NCBI GenBank assembly: GCA_905210485.1
Contig: CAJLXA010000003.1
Location: 7,787-71,786 of the forward strand
DNA: 64,000 nucleotides
Direction of reading: 5' to 3'
Origin: an uncultured Eubacteriales bacterium
GTDB lineage: Bacteria; Bacillota; Clostridia; Oscillospirales; CAG-272
The position numbers and the translations under genes are program-made. This document shows positions 41,384 to 50,561 of this stretch, piece after piece (positions within the stretch are counted from its first letter, which is position 1; each line of letters opens with the position of its first letter). The notes beneath the pieces were generated by a model that saw only the letters and a list, made by a program, of their open reading frames with translations, did not search any database and had not been told where the DNA came from.

Positions 41384-42349
41384 TTATTGTTTGATGCCGA
41401 GGCCGGCGGCGCCGATGATGCCGGCGTCGTTGCCCAGTTCGGCAATGACGACCTTTGTTTTTTTCACATTATTGCGGGTGTACTGTTCTTTGTCCATAAT
41501 GGCGAGCAGGGGATTCAGGAGGTATTCGCGTTCGTTGCAGATGCCGCCGCCGATAGAGAGGACTTCCGGTTGGAAAATATTGATCATGTTGACAAGTCCG
41601 CAGGCAAGCAGGGCGATATATTCGTCGACAACCGCTTTTGCCGCAACGTCGCCTTGCTTCATGGCGGAAAATGCCGTGCGTGCCGTGACGTGATTGCCGT
41701 TGTCGCTGTCCGCAAGCATCAGGGTCGGAATGTCTTTGAGGCGACATTCGGTAATCTTTTCCTTTGTCATATTGGTGAGACCGGTCGCGGAGGAATACGC
41801 TTCAAAGCAACCGCGCCGTCCGCAGGAGCACTGACGACCGTTATATACGATTACGGTGTGACCGAGTTCGGCGCCCGCATGATTGAATCCGGAATAGACC
41901 TTTCCGTCGATGATGATGCCGCCGCCGACGCCGGTGCCGAGCGTAATCATGACGGAATTACGCGTTCCTTTTGCCGCGCCGACGAGTGCTTCCGCCAATG
42001 CGGCCGCGTTGGCGTCGTTTTCAATCAACACCTTTTTTACGGGAAGATACTTCTTAAAGATGTCGGCGATAGGGAAGTTCCTGAAAGGGAGGTTGTTGGC
42101 ATATTCCACAACGCCGGTGTCGCAATTGGCAATGCCGGGAGTGGCGATACCGACATAAGCGACTTCGGAAAGAGGAATACCGGCTTCGTTAAGCAGTTTT
42201 TCCGTGAGAGCAGCCATGTCTTTGACGATCAGATCGCCGTCCCGGTTGGCGCCGGTGGGAACACTGCCTTTTTTTACAATCTTGAGACTTTCGTTGACAA
42301 TACCGACGGCGATATTCGTGCCGCCGAGATCAACACCGATATAATACAT
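41384..42349 (-). CDS. glcK: ROK family glucokinase
   Basis: The enzyme phosphorylates glucose with ATP. The 321-residue protein begins with the phosphate-binding GVDLGGTNIAVG, has the ROK substrate block near residue 150 (GAELGHTVI) and the zinc motif CSCGRRGCFEAYSS near 175. IENDANAAALAE near 109 contains the catalytic Asp. Glucokinases and N-acetylmannosamine or fructokinases share these, and the sequence favours GlcK. It is monocistronic and divergent from the 14-kb glycan-import unit. Confidence 0.92.
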   Translation of the reverse strand: MYYIGVDLGGTNIAVGIVNESLKIVKKGSVPTGANRDGDLIVKDMAALTEKLLNEAGIPLSEVAYVGIATPGIANCDTGVVEYANNLPFRNFPIADIFKKYLPVKKVLIENDANAAALAEALVGAAKGTRNSVMITLGTGVGGGIIIDGKVYSGFNHAGAELGHTVIVYNGRQCSCGRRGCFEAYSSATGLTNMTKEKITECRLKDIPTLMLADSDNGNHVTARTAFSAMKQGDVAAKAVVDEYIALLACGLVNMINIFQPEVLSIGGGICNEREYLLNPLLAIMDKEQYTRNNVKKTKVVIAELGNDAGIIGAAGLGIKQ

Positions 42350-42396
42350 AGAAGTACTCCTTTACATAAACCGATCTTTACGGTTTCATTATCCCT

Positions 42397-42425
42397 ATTA
42401 TAATAGGAAGAATCGGGCCTGTCAA
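42397..42425 (-). promoter_or_regulatory. Consensus SigA promoter of glucokinase
   Basis: On the minus strand TTGACA (42420-42425), 17-nt spacer, TATAAT (42397-42402), 48 nt before the start. Confidence 0.85.
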
Positions 42426-42930
42426 GAGGTATTCCGGCATTTTCGGATCTGCCGGCGACCTTTTTTGTATTCTTGATCGGAAATTGCGTTATTTGACAAA
42501 ATTGTTGCTGAACGGTGTAAAGGCTGCGTGAAAATCACGTGAAAAATCATTTTTGTGCAACTTGCTACTTCGTAAAAAAAACGACCTGTTTTTTGTGCAA
42601 AATGACGTTGAAAAATAGCCTTTGCCGGCATGAAAATCACCCCTTCCGCACGATTGTTAAGTAATTGATAATTACCCGATTGAAAAACAGGAAAGAATTC
42701 TATCTGTAATATGGCACTTTTTGTTACGTTTTATCGCGAAAATACAAGGAAAAACGCAAAATATTTAAGGGAGCAACATTCAAAACATGTTCGCAATTTA
42801 AAATTACTATCAAAATCACGAAGAACGGTCGCAAAGCGAACGTTAACAAAAAGTTCATATTTCTCATAAAAAACACAAAGGAAATCGGAGAAACGCTTGT
42901 TATATTTTGGTTTTGCAGGCTTTTTTACTC
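42426..42930. other. AT-rich intergenic region without a recognised gene
   Basis: About 500 nt between the divergent glucokinase and solute-binding protein promoters. Two short minus-strand frames have neither SD nor protein-like composition. I see no structured RNA. It may hold upstream regulatory sites for the 14-kb unit. Confidence 0.4.
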
Positions 42931-42959
42931 TTGACAAGCAAGGCTTGCTGTGATATTAT
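42931..42959 (+). promoter_or_regulatory. Promoter of the 14-kb ABC/DUF5696 unit with a dyad in the spacer
   Basis: TTGACA (42931-42936), 17-nt spacer, TATTAT (42954-42959). The spacer holds the perfect dyad AGCAAG-G-CTTGCT (42937-42949), a likely operator. A 120-nt leader follows; it has a TGGCGC/GCGCCA hairpin near 43024. Confidence 0.78.
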
Positions 42960-43086
42960 TTTCATATGTTTAATGGCTATCTATGCCCATATTATACATA
43001 AATAGTCTATTAGGAATTCCGCTTTGGCGCTCTGCACTGTGCGCCACACGGTATTCTTCCGCAAATTTTAGGAGGAGCAATTGTCA

Positions 43087-46000
43087 ATGAAAAAAGCAAA
43101 GTTCACCCGCGCGGCGGCGTTCTTACTTGCCATGATTATGGCGGTAGGTTCTCTTTTCACTCTCGCCTCCGCCTCTACGGAGTATGAGGACAACACGGGA
43201 AATACGGGTACGATCACGACACCGACGTATTCTTCCACCTCGTACGCCGCTTATCTGGCTGCACAGGCGGCGCTTCGCCGTCCGGCGCACTCCACGGCAT
43301 CGGATGCCGAGATCATCAAGCAGAACAAAGGAAAGAACGAAATTTACCTTTCGCTCGGTGATTATACGGTCGACGCCGTTTCCACAAGAAGAGGCGTCTA
43401 TCTCAACGGTATCAATGCCTCCGATCCTTCCGTAACGCTGGCGGGTTATGCTGCCGCCGTCGAGAATCTTCCCGACGGGACAACGACGATCTATCTTCCC
43501 GAATCCGGCTCGGTTTCCTGGAAGATCAATGTGCCTGACGCAGGATTCTACGGTGTGCGTATCGAGTATTATCCTCTCGCTGTTGACGGTAAAATTTCTT
43601 CCGCCGAAAAGAAACTTCTGGTGGACGGGGAACTCCTTTTCAGCGAATGTACCTCACTTGCTTTTGACAAACTCTGGACCTATCAATACGTTTATCGGGA
43701 AAATGAAAACGGTGCTTACATTTTCGTTGCCGATGAGAACGGTACATATACCTTGTCTGTGAACGGCGCGGATGTGAAAGGCGAATATTACCTTGCCACG
43801 TTGGCGGATTCCCAGAACAAGACTTCGGCCGACGGTAAAAAATACGAGCGTGGATTTGCGCAGGATATCAACGGGAACGATATGCGTTCGGATTGCGCGC
43901 AGAACCCCGCATGGCTTACATACACGCTTCAGGATCCGAACGGTCTTTATACCGAAGATCTTCAGATTTATTTCAGTGCGGGCGAGCACGAACTGACGCT
44001 CGGCGGTATCCGCGAAGGATTGCTTGTCAAGTCCATCGTCCTTTTCCCGACCGAAGATCAGCTGACGTATGCCGACTACAGCGATAAGGTGAAAGATCTT
44101 CCCGATCATTCCGGAGACGGAAGCATCATCAGGATCGAAGCGGAAAAACCCGACCTGATCTCCGATTCTTCCGTTTATCCGACAAACGACCGCAGTTCTT
44201 CTCTCAACAGCCCGACGAATCCTTCTTCCCAGCTTCTCAACGTTATCGGTAAAGAAGGCTATTCGACGGCAGGGCAGTGGGCTTCGTACACGTTCGCCGT
44301 GACCAAATCCGGTTACTATAATTTTGTATCCCGCTTCAAACAGACCACGCTTGAAGGTATGTTTGCGACCCGCGCTTTGAAACTCTGGTCTTCGGACGGT
44401 GAGTTCGGCCTTGTGGACGGAACCGCAACGGCGCCTTTCGCCGAGGCCAATAATATACGTTTCAATTATGCCAACGCATGGCAGACGACAAAGTTCGGTT
44501 ATTACGACGCCGATAACGCTTTCCATGAATTTACCTTCTATTTAAAGGAAGGCGTGGAATACCACATAGTTCTTGAGGTCAGCCTCGGCGATATGGCTAC
44601 GGTTATTGATACCGTTGAAAATTCTTTGTCCGTTATCAACGATTGCTACCTTAATATATTGAAACTCACCGGCACACAACCCGATGAATACCGTTCCTAC
44701 AACTTCAACCGCGTCATGCCGAATACGGTGCGCAACCTGAAGAACCAGGCCGCCGTACTGACGGGCGTTGTTGACGAGATGAAACGTATCTGCGGCGTGT
44801 CCGGCTCCAACACCGCAACGCTGAATACCATTGCGATTCTGCTTGAGAAGATGGGCAGTGACGAAGATGAAATCGCGCCCAATCTCGGCAACCTCAAGTC
44901 TTACATCGGTAACCTCGGTACGTGGCTGAACACGGCAAAACAGCAAATGATCATGATTGACTATATGACGGTACAGCCCACGGACGCAAAACTTCCCCGC
45001 GCCAATTCAAACTTCTTCCAGTCCGCATGGTTTGAAATCCGCGCATTTGTTTCCAGTTTCTTTACCGATTATAACGCTATGGGCGTTACCTCGGAAATGT
45101 CCAAAGAAAACAGCATTGACGTATGGCTTGCCTACGGTCGTGACCAGTCGCAGATCTGGCGTAACCTTATCGACGACGATTTCACTTCCGAAACCGGTAT
45201 CCCTGTCACATTGAAACTGGTTACAGCCGGTACGCTTCTGCCTTCCGTTCTTTGCGGCAAAGGCCCTGACGTTTACATCGGCCTTGCGGCGGGCGACACT
45301 ATCAACTATGCAATCCGCAGCGCCATCACCCCGCTCTCGCAATTTGAAGATCTGAATGATTTTGTTATCGGCCCCGACGCCGAAAATCCCCGTTTTGCCC
45401 CCTCCGCACTGGTTCCGCTTCAACTTTACGGCGAAACGTACGGTATTCCCGAAACTTCTTCCTTCTCCATGATGTTCATACGTAACGACATTCTGGAAAA
45501 CCTCGGCATAGCGGTTCCCGAAACATGGGACGATCTTCTTGCCGCCGTTCCTGTTCTGCAGGCGAACAACATGCAGATCGGTACTTCCTATGCTTCTCAG
45601 TTCAATATGTATCTCTATCAGCGCGGCGGCGGTCTGTGGCTCTATAACGGCACGGACGGCTATGCGTATGACGATGACTACGCCGGCGCACAGATCGGAT
45701 ACGGCACCAACACGGCGCTGGACGCTTTCGCCGATGTCTGCCGTTTGTATACCGACCTTTCTTTCCCGGTAACGTTTGACGCGGCCAACCGTTTCCGTAC
45801 GGGCGAAGTTCCGCTTATGATTGCCGACTACGTGACTACTTACAACCAGTTGACGGTTTTTGCAACCGAAATCGCCGGTATGTGGCAGTTCACGCTGATC
45901 CCCGGAACAGAGAAATCGATTTACGATGAAAACGGCGATCCTGTATATGACGTTGAGACCGGCCTGCAGAAAACCTATGTTGATCACACATCCATGACGA

Positions 46001-46455
46001 CGGTGACGGCAACGGTTATGCTGCATAATGACAAACGCAGTGCAGAGGATACGCTCCACGCGTGGGAGTTCATGAAGTGGCAGGGCGGTGATAAGGCGCA
46101 GGCCACTTACGGTAACAAGATGGTTGCCCTTATCGGTCCTTCCGCCAAATATGCCAGTGCCAACACGGTCGCTATCAGCAACCTTTCCTGGACGGCAACG
46201 GAACTTGCAAATATCAAGGCACAGCTTAACGAACTTGCCGCCATTGAAAACTACCCCGGTTCTTATTATGTGGCCCGTTATGTACAGTTTGCCTTCTACA
46301 ATGTCGTGAATGACGGCGCCGATCCTGCAGATGCTTTGCAGAGTTACATCAATACGATCAATAAAGAAATCACCCGTAAACGTCAGGAGTTTGAATTGCC
46401 GACTCTGGATATCGGTCAGACTCCCGAACAGGCCAGAAAAGCGGCCGGCAACTGA
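43087..46455 (+). CDS. Giant secreted solute-binding protein with N-terminal sandwich modules
   Basis: The ATG at 43087 has GGAGGAG upstream. The 1122-residue protein starts with a signal peptide ending ASAS, with no lipobox Cys, so it is not an N-terminal lipoprotein. Two beta-sandwich, CBM-like stretches span roughly residues 95-340 and 345-550 (IRIEAEKPDL begins the second, in CBM6/35 style). A helical linker follows to about 670. The C-terminal part (675-1110) is a sugar-type extracellular binding domain: IDVWLAYGRDQSQIW, GKGPDVYIGL, YGIPETSSFSMMFIRNDIL, HAWEFMKWQGG. It should capture a glycan for the two downstream permease pairs. Usual binding proteins are about 450 residues. Confidence 0.85.
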   Translation: MKKAKFTRAAAFLLAMIMAVGSLFTLASASTEYEDNTGNTGTITTPTYSSTSYAAYLAAQAALRRPAHSTASDAEIIKQNKGKNEIYLSLGDYTVDAVSTRRGVYLNGINASDPSVTLAGYAAAVENLPDGTTTIYLPESGSVSWKINVPDAGFYGVRIEYYPLAVDGKISSAEKKLLVDGELLFSECTSLAFDKLWTYQYVYRENENGAYIFVADENGTYTLSVNGADVKGEYYLATLADSQNKTSADGKKYERGFAQDINGNDMRSDCAQNPAWLTYTLQDPNGLYTEDLQIYFSAGEHELTLGGIREGLLVKSIVLFPTEDQLTYADYSDKVKDLPDHSGDGSIIRIEAEKPDLISDSSVYPTNDRSSSLNSPTNPSSQLLNVIGKEGYSTAGQWASYTFAVTKSGYYNFVSRFKQTTLEGMFATRALKLWSSDGEFGLVDGTATAPFAEANNIRFNYANAWQTTKFGYYDADNAFHEFTFYLKEGVEYHIVLEVSLGDMATVIDTVENSLSVINDCYLNILKLTGTQPDEYRSYNFNRVMPNTVRNLKNQAAVLTGVVDEMKRICGVSGSNTATLNTIAILLEKMGSDEDEIAPNLGNLKSYIGNLGTWLNTAKQQMIMIDYMTVQPTDAKLPRANSNFFQSAWFEIRAFVSSFFTDYNAMGVTSEMSKENSIDVWLAYGRDQSQIWRNLIDDDFTSETGIPVTLKLVTAGTLLPSVLCGKGPDVYIGLAAGDTINYAIRSAITPLSQFEDLNDFVIGPDAENPRFAPSALVPLQLYGETYGIPETSSFSMMFIRNDILENLGIAVPETWDDLLAAVPVLQANNMQIGTSYASQFNMYLYQRGGGLWLYNGTDGYAYDDDYAGAQIGYGTNTALDAFADVCRLYTDLSFPVTFDAANRFRTGEVPLMIADYVTTYNQLTVFATEIAGMWQFTLIPGTEKSIYDENGDPVYDVETGLQKTYVDHTSMTTVTATVMLHNDKRSAEDTLHAWEFMKWQGGDKAQATYGNKMVALIGPSAKYASANTVAISNLSWTATELANIKAQLNELAAIENYPGSYYVARYVQFAFYNVVNDGADPADALQSYINTINKEITRKRQEFELPTLDIGQTPEQARKAAGN

Positions 46456-46496
46456 CGGCCGCCTCTGCAAGCAAAAACTATTGAAGGAGATAAGTC

Positions 46497-47444
46497 ATGC
46501 CACAAATAAATGAGACAAAGCGCCCGGTATCCCGCAAGGATATGACGAGAGCGCAGTGGACATGGAAAGAAATAAAGAACAACAAAGTCGCGTATCTGAT
46601 GGTGGCGCCGTTCTTTATTCTCTTCGTTGTCTTCACTGTATTCCCGGTTATTTTGTCTATGTTCCTGAGCCTTACGGAATTCAACCTTTTGGAAATGCCG
46701 AAATGGGTTGGTCTGCAGAACTATATCCGGCTCTTCCTTGACGACGATATTTTTATCATTGCATGTAAAAACACACTGATCTTCGCGGCGATCACGGGAC
46801 CCGTTTCCTACATCATGTCGTTTCTCGTCGCATGGTTCATTAACGAACTTCCTCCCAAGATCCGTGCGGTTGTTACGCTGGTCTTCTACGCACCGTCCAT
46901 TTCCGGCTCGGTGTATATGGTTTGGAAGATTCTGTTCTCCAGTGACTCTTACGGCTGGGTCAACGGTCTTCTTATTAAGTATAACATTATTGACAGCCCA
47001 ATCCTGTGGTTTGAAAATGCCAGTTACGTTATGCCGCTCTGTATTGTGGTGGCATTGTGGACATCGCTCGGTACGGCGTTCCTGTCTTTTATCGCCGGTC
47101 TTCAGACCGTGGACAGAAGCCTTTACGAAGCGGCGGCCGTGGACGGTATCAAAAACCGTTGGCAGGAAGTGTGGTACATAACGCTTCCGAAGATGCGTCC
47201 GCAGTTGATGTTCGGTGCCGTTCTTTCCATTACAAACGCGTTTGGTTTCGGTGCGGTTGTTACGGCGCTTGCCGGTTTCCCGTCCGTCGACTATGCGGCA
47301 TGGACGATCATGCACCATCTTGACGACTACGGCGGACAACGTTACGAAGTCGGCTATGCTTCGGCAATCGCCGTATTCCTGTTCGTAATCATGATCGGCA
47401 GTAACATACTGATCAAGAAGATACTTTCAAAGGTGGGACAATAA
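46497..47444 (+). CDS. Sugar ABC permease, MalF/LplB type (first pair)
   Basis: The 315-residue protein has six membrane segments and the EAA motif LYEAAAVDGIKNRWQEVWYI near residue 215, where the ATPase docks. AYLMVAPFFILFVVFTVFPV near residue 32 is the usual first helix. GGAGA precedes the ATG, 41 nt after the binding-protein gene. It forms the transmembrane channel with the next protein; ATP hydrolysis must come from an ATPase encoded elsewhere. Confidence 0.93.
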   Translation: MPQINETKRPVSRKDMTRAQWTWKEIKNNKVAYLMVAPFFILFVVFTVFPVILSMFLSLTEFNLLEMPKWVGLQNYIRLFLDDDIFIIACKNTLIFAAITGPVSYIMSFLVAWFINELPPKIRAVVTLVFYAPSISGSVYMVWKILFSSDSYGWVNGLLIKYNIIDSPILWFENASYVMPLCIVVALWTSLGTAFLSFIAGLQTVDRSLYEAAAVDGIKNRWQEVWYITLPKMRPQLMFGAVLSITNAFGFGAVVTALAGFPSVDYAAWTIMHHLDDYGGQRYEVGYASAIAVFLFVIMIGSNILIKKILSKVGQ

Positions 47445-47445
47445 T

Positions 47446-48333
47446 ATGGCGAGACAAAAATTGCAGAAATTAAGAACCCGCAATCATCGCGTTGTCCTTA
47501 ACCGTTCCTACGGCGGCGACGCCGGCATTACGTTTTTCCTCGTCATCATGGGCGCTTTCATGTTCCTGCCGATGCTTTACCTCATTCTGCAGTCGCTGAA
47601 GCCTCTTGATGAACTCTGGATTTTTCCGCCGAGATTCTATGTTGTGAATCCGACGCTCCAGAATTTCGCCGACCTGTTCTCCCTTATGAACGACTCGTGG
47701 GTACCGTTTTCGCGTTACATATTCAACACCGTTTTCATTACGGTGTGCGGTACTTTCGGCAACCTGATCATCGGATCGCTCGGCGCTTATGCGTTGGCAA
47801 AGATGAAATTCCCGGGACGTCAGTTCATCTTCCAGATTATCGTGCTTTCGCTGATGTTCCATCAGACGGTAAACCAGGTGGCGCACTTCATTATCCTCGG
47901 CGCGCTCGGTTGGGTCGACACCTATCTTGCCATCATCGTTCCGGCCCTGGCAACGACGATGGGCGTTTACCTGATGAAGCAGTTTATGGAATCTTCGGTT
48001 TCCGACGCGGTTCTCGAAAGCGCGCGTCTTGACGGCGCAAGCGAATTCCGGATCTTCCTTACCATCGCCATGCCGATGGTAAAGCCGGCCTGGCTGACGC
48101 TGATCATCGAATCGTTCCGCGGCCTTTGGAACACCGGCGCTTCGATTTACATTCATTCGGAACAGTTGAAAACTTTCAACTATGCCATTACGCAGATCGT
48201 TGCCGGCGGTATTGCCCGTACCGGTGCGTCGGCGGCCGCTTCCGTGGTCATGATGCTCGTTCCGATTACCGTATTTGTTATTAACCAGAGTAAAGTCATC
48301 GAAACGATGGGTACTTCGGGTATGAAAGATTAA
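47446..48333 (+). CDS. Sugar ABC permease, MalG type (first pair)
   Basis: The 295-residue protein has six membrane segments and the EAA motif LESARLDGASEFRIFLTIAM near residue 183. MKFPGRQFIFQIIVLSLMFHQ fits the carbohydrate permease type 2 subfamily. It starts 1 nt after the stop of its partner and is followed 16 nt later by the propeller gene. Together with the previous protein it makes a complete heterodimeric channel. Confidence 0.93.
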   Translation: MARQKLQKLRTRNHRVVLNRSYGGDAGITFFLVIMGAFMFLPMLYLILQSLKPLDELWIFPPRFYVVNPTLQNFADLFSLMNDSWVPFSRYIFNTVFITVCGTFGNLIIGSLGAYALAKMKFPGRQFIFQIIVLSLMFHQTVNQVAHFIILGALGWVDTYLAIIVPALATTMGVYLMKQFMESSVSDAVLESARLDGASEFRIFLTIAMPMVKPAWLTLIIESFRGLWNTGASIYIHSEQLKTFNYAITQIVAGGIARTGASAAASVVMMLVPITVFVINQSKVIETMGTSGMKD

Positions 48334-48349
48334 AAAGGAGAGAAGAGAA

Positions 48350-50536
48350 ATGAAAAAGAAAATTTCCGCATTGTTGCTTTTTCTCCTTTGTGCGGTGATG
48401 CTTTTCGGAACGGTATCTTCCGTTGCCGTAGAGCCTTACCAGACATACACGTATTCCATCGACGGCAAGGCTCTGTATTCTCCGGCGGCGTATACGCCCG
48501 CTATGACGGTTGATTACAAGTATATGGGACTTGCCAACAACTTTCAGTCGGTTGACGATCTTTTCGTAGGTCCGGATAACCGAGTATATCTTGTTGATGC
48601 CGGTGCCAGCTCCGTTTACGTGCTGTCTCCCTATTATCAAATTGAGAAGAAATCCGACGGCAAAGATTTTGTGCTGAATACGTTTTATAACGGGACTTCG
48701 CAGGATAAACTCAACAGTCCTAAAGGCGTCTTTGTCAACGACGAATGTATTTATGTATGCGACACCGAAAATTACCGCATTGTTGTGTTTGATCTTGACG
48801 GTAATTTCCTGCGCATCATTCCTCGTCCGCAGTCCTCGCTTTTCGGAACCGATTCCACGTATAAACCCGTTGCTATGGCTGTTGACCAGTACGGACGTCT
48901 TTTCGTGATTTCCTCAACAACCTATCAGGGCGTCATTGTTATGACCGAAGACGGAACATTTACCGGCTTTATCGGCGCTCAATCGGTTACATACTCCATT
49001 GTGGATATTATCTGGCGCCGTTTCCAGACAAAGGAACAGCGCGAGAATTCGGTGCAGTATGTTTCTACCGAATATAATAACATCACGATCGACGACGACG
49101 GATTCATCTACGTTACGATTCAACAGCAGGATCTTGAAAAACAGCAGGCTTCTCTGGAAGCGAAAGACTATGAGTATGCCCCTGTCAAAAAACTGAACTC
49201 CTCCGGCTCCGAGATCATGAAGCGTAACGGTTTCTTCGGACCGGGCGGTGACGTTGACGTGCAGAATTCCACGACCGAAAGCGGCGTACCTACAGGTCCG
49301 TCCATTATTGAGGACGTGGCTATCGGCCCGGAACAAACCTATTCGATCATTGATACCAAGCGTAATAAGATTTTTACGTATGACCAGAACGGCAACCTGC
49401 TCTTCGCGTTCGGCGACAGCGGTATTCAGCTCGGCAATACGGCAAAACTGAATGCCATCACCTATCAGAAATACGGTGACGCAGGAAAAGACGGAACGGT
49501 TAAGCATAAACTTCTGACGCTGGACAGTTCGACAAAAATGATTACGGTCTTCACATGTACGGAATACGGCAATCTTCTTTATTCCGCACTGAATTATGAA
49601 AACAATCGTGATTATGTCAATTCGGTCATAGCGTGGAAGAGCGTTCTTGCCCGCAACAATAACTTTGACGCGGCGTATATCGGCGTCGGTAAGGCTTATT
49701 ACCGTGAGGGCGAGTACGAGCAGGCTATGGAATATTTCAAAGCCGCTTACGATACCGAAAACTATTCCAATGCGTACTCCGAAGTACGTAAAGAGTGGGT
49801 TTCCAAGTACCTTATCGTGATTCCGATTGTGGTCATCGTTGTGTTGTTCGCGCTTCTGAAACTGGGGGCTTATGCAAACAAAGTCAATGTGGCCACAGCG
49901 ACGAAAGGCGGCAAACGCACTTTCAAAGAGGAACTTCTGTATTCTTTCCATCTGAAGTACCACCCGTTTGACGGCTACTGGGATCTGAAACATGAAAAAC
50001 GCGGCTCGGTTCGCGCGGCGTTGGTGATCCTCGTTGTGACGATCCTGTGCTTCTACTATCAATCGGTCGGCACCGGCTATCTTCTGAATCCGGAGGGAAC
50101 CTATTCCACAATCTGGGTACAGCTCATTGCCGTAATAATCCCGCTTTTGTTGTGGGTCGTCGCCAACTGGTGTCTTACCACATTGTTCGACGGTGAGGGT
50201 TCGCTGAAGGACGTATTTGTCGCTTCGTGCTACAGTCTGGCGCCTCTTCCGCTTCTTCTCATCCTCTCGACGGCATTGTCCAACATCGTTACGAGCGCTG
50301 AAGCGCAGATCGTGCAGTTCCTGATTGTCCTCGGCTATATCTGGGTGGGATTCCTCCTGTTCTTCGGTACCATGGTGACGCACGACTATTCGCTCGGTAA
50401 AAACTTCATTACCGTCATCGGAACGATTGTCGGTATGTGTATTATTATGTTCGTAGCCGTTCTGTTCTCAAGCCTTCTCGGAAAGATGATATCTTTCGTG
50501 TCCAACATCATCGTTGAAATCAACTATCGTCTATAA
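48350..50536 (+). CDS. Secreted beta-propeller (NHL-like) / TPR / Yip1-like membrane fusion protein
   Basis: The 728-residue protein has a signal peptide (1-25), then about 350 residues of NHL-type propeller strands with repeated D..G..(Y/I)V(Y/V)D patterns (VDDLFVGPDNRVYLVDAG near residue 63; GVFVNDECIYVCDTENYRI near 126). A TPR-like helical pair lies around 425-475 (AYIGVGKAYYREGEYEQAME). A first membrane helix is at about 485-505 and five more follow from about 550, resembling Yip1/YIPF domains. The propeller and TPR would be outside the cell. No enzyme motif is seen. It may organise binding protein, permeases and the giant protein; that is inference. Confidence 0.75.
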   Translation: MKKKISALLLFLLCAVMLFGTVSSVAVEPYQTYTYSIDGKALYSPAAYTPAMTVDYKYMGLANNFQSVDDLFVGPDNRVYLVDAGASSVYVLSPYYQIEKKSDGKDFVLNTFYNGTSQDKLNSPKGVFVNDECIYVCDTENYRIVVFDLDGNFLRIIPRPQSSLFGTDSTYKPVAMAVDQYGRLFVISSTTYQGVIVMTEDGTFTGFIGAQSVTYSIVDIIWRRFQTKEQRENSVQYVSTEYNNITIDDDGFIYVTIQQQDLEKQQASLEAKDYEYAPVKKLNSSGSEIMKRNGFFGPGGDVDVQNSTTESGVPTGPSIIEDVAIGPEQTYSIIDTKRNKIFTYDQNGNLLFAFGDSGIQLGNTAKLNAITYQKYGDAGKDGTVKHKLLTLDSSTKMITVFTCTEYGNLLYSALNYENNRDYVNSVIAWKSVLARNNNFDAAYIGVGKAYYREGEYEQAMEYFKAAYDTENYSNAYSEVRKEWVSKYLIVIPIVVIVVLFALLKLGAYANKVNVATATKGGKRTFKEELLYSFHLKYHPFDGYWDLKHEKRGSVRAALVILVVTILCFYYQSVGTGYLLNPEGTYSTIWVQLIAVIIPLLLWVVANWCLTTLFDGEGSLKDVFVASCYSLAPLPLLLILSTALSNIVTSAEAQIVQFLIVLGYIWVGFLLFFGTMVTHDYSLGKNFITVIGTIVGMCIIMFVAVLFSSLLGKMISFVSNIIVEINYRL

Positions 50537-50561
50537 CGGTAAACGCATAGGAGTGAATAAA

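Noticed and set aside
42422..42937. Two short minus-strand frames between glucokinase and the binding protein
   Set aside because: No SD, no promoter and composition of random AT-rich DNA; one overlaps the promoter of the 14-kb unit.
45007..46470. 487-codon minus-strand frame inside the binding-protein gene
   Set aside because: Antisense shadow; the plus strand has clear binding-protein motifs.
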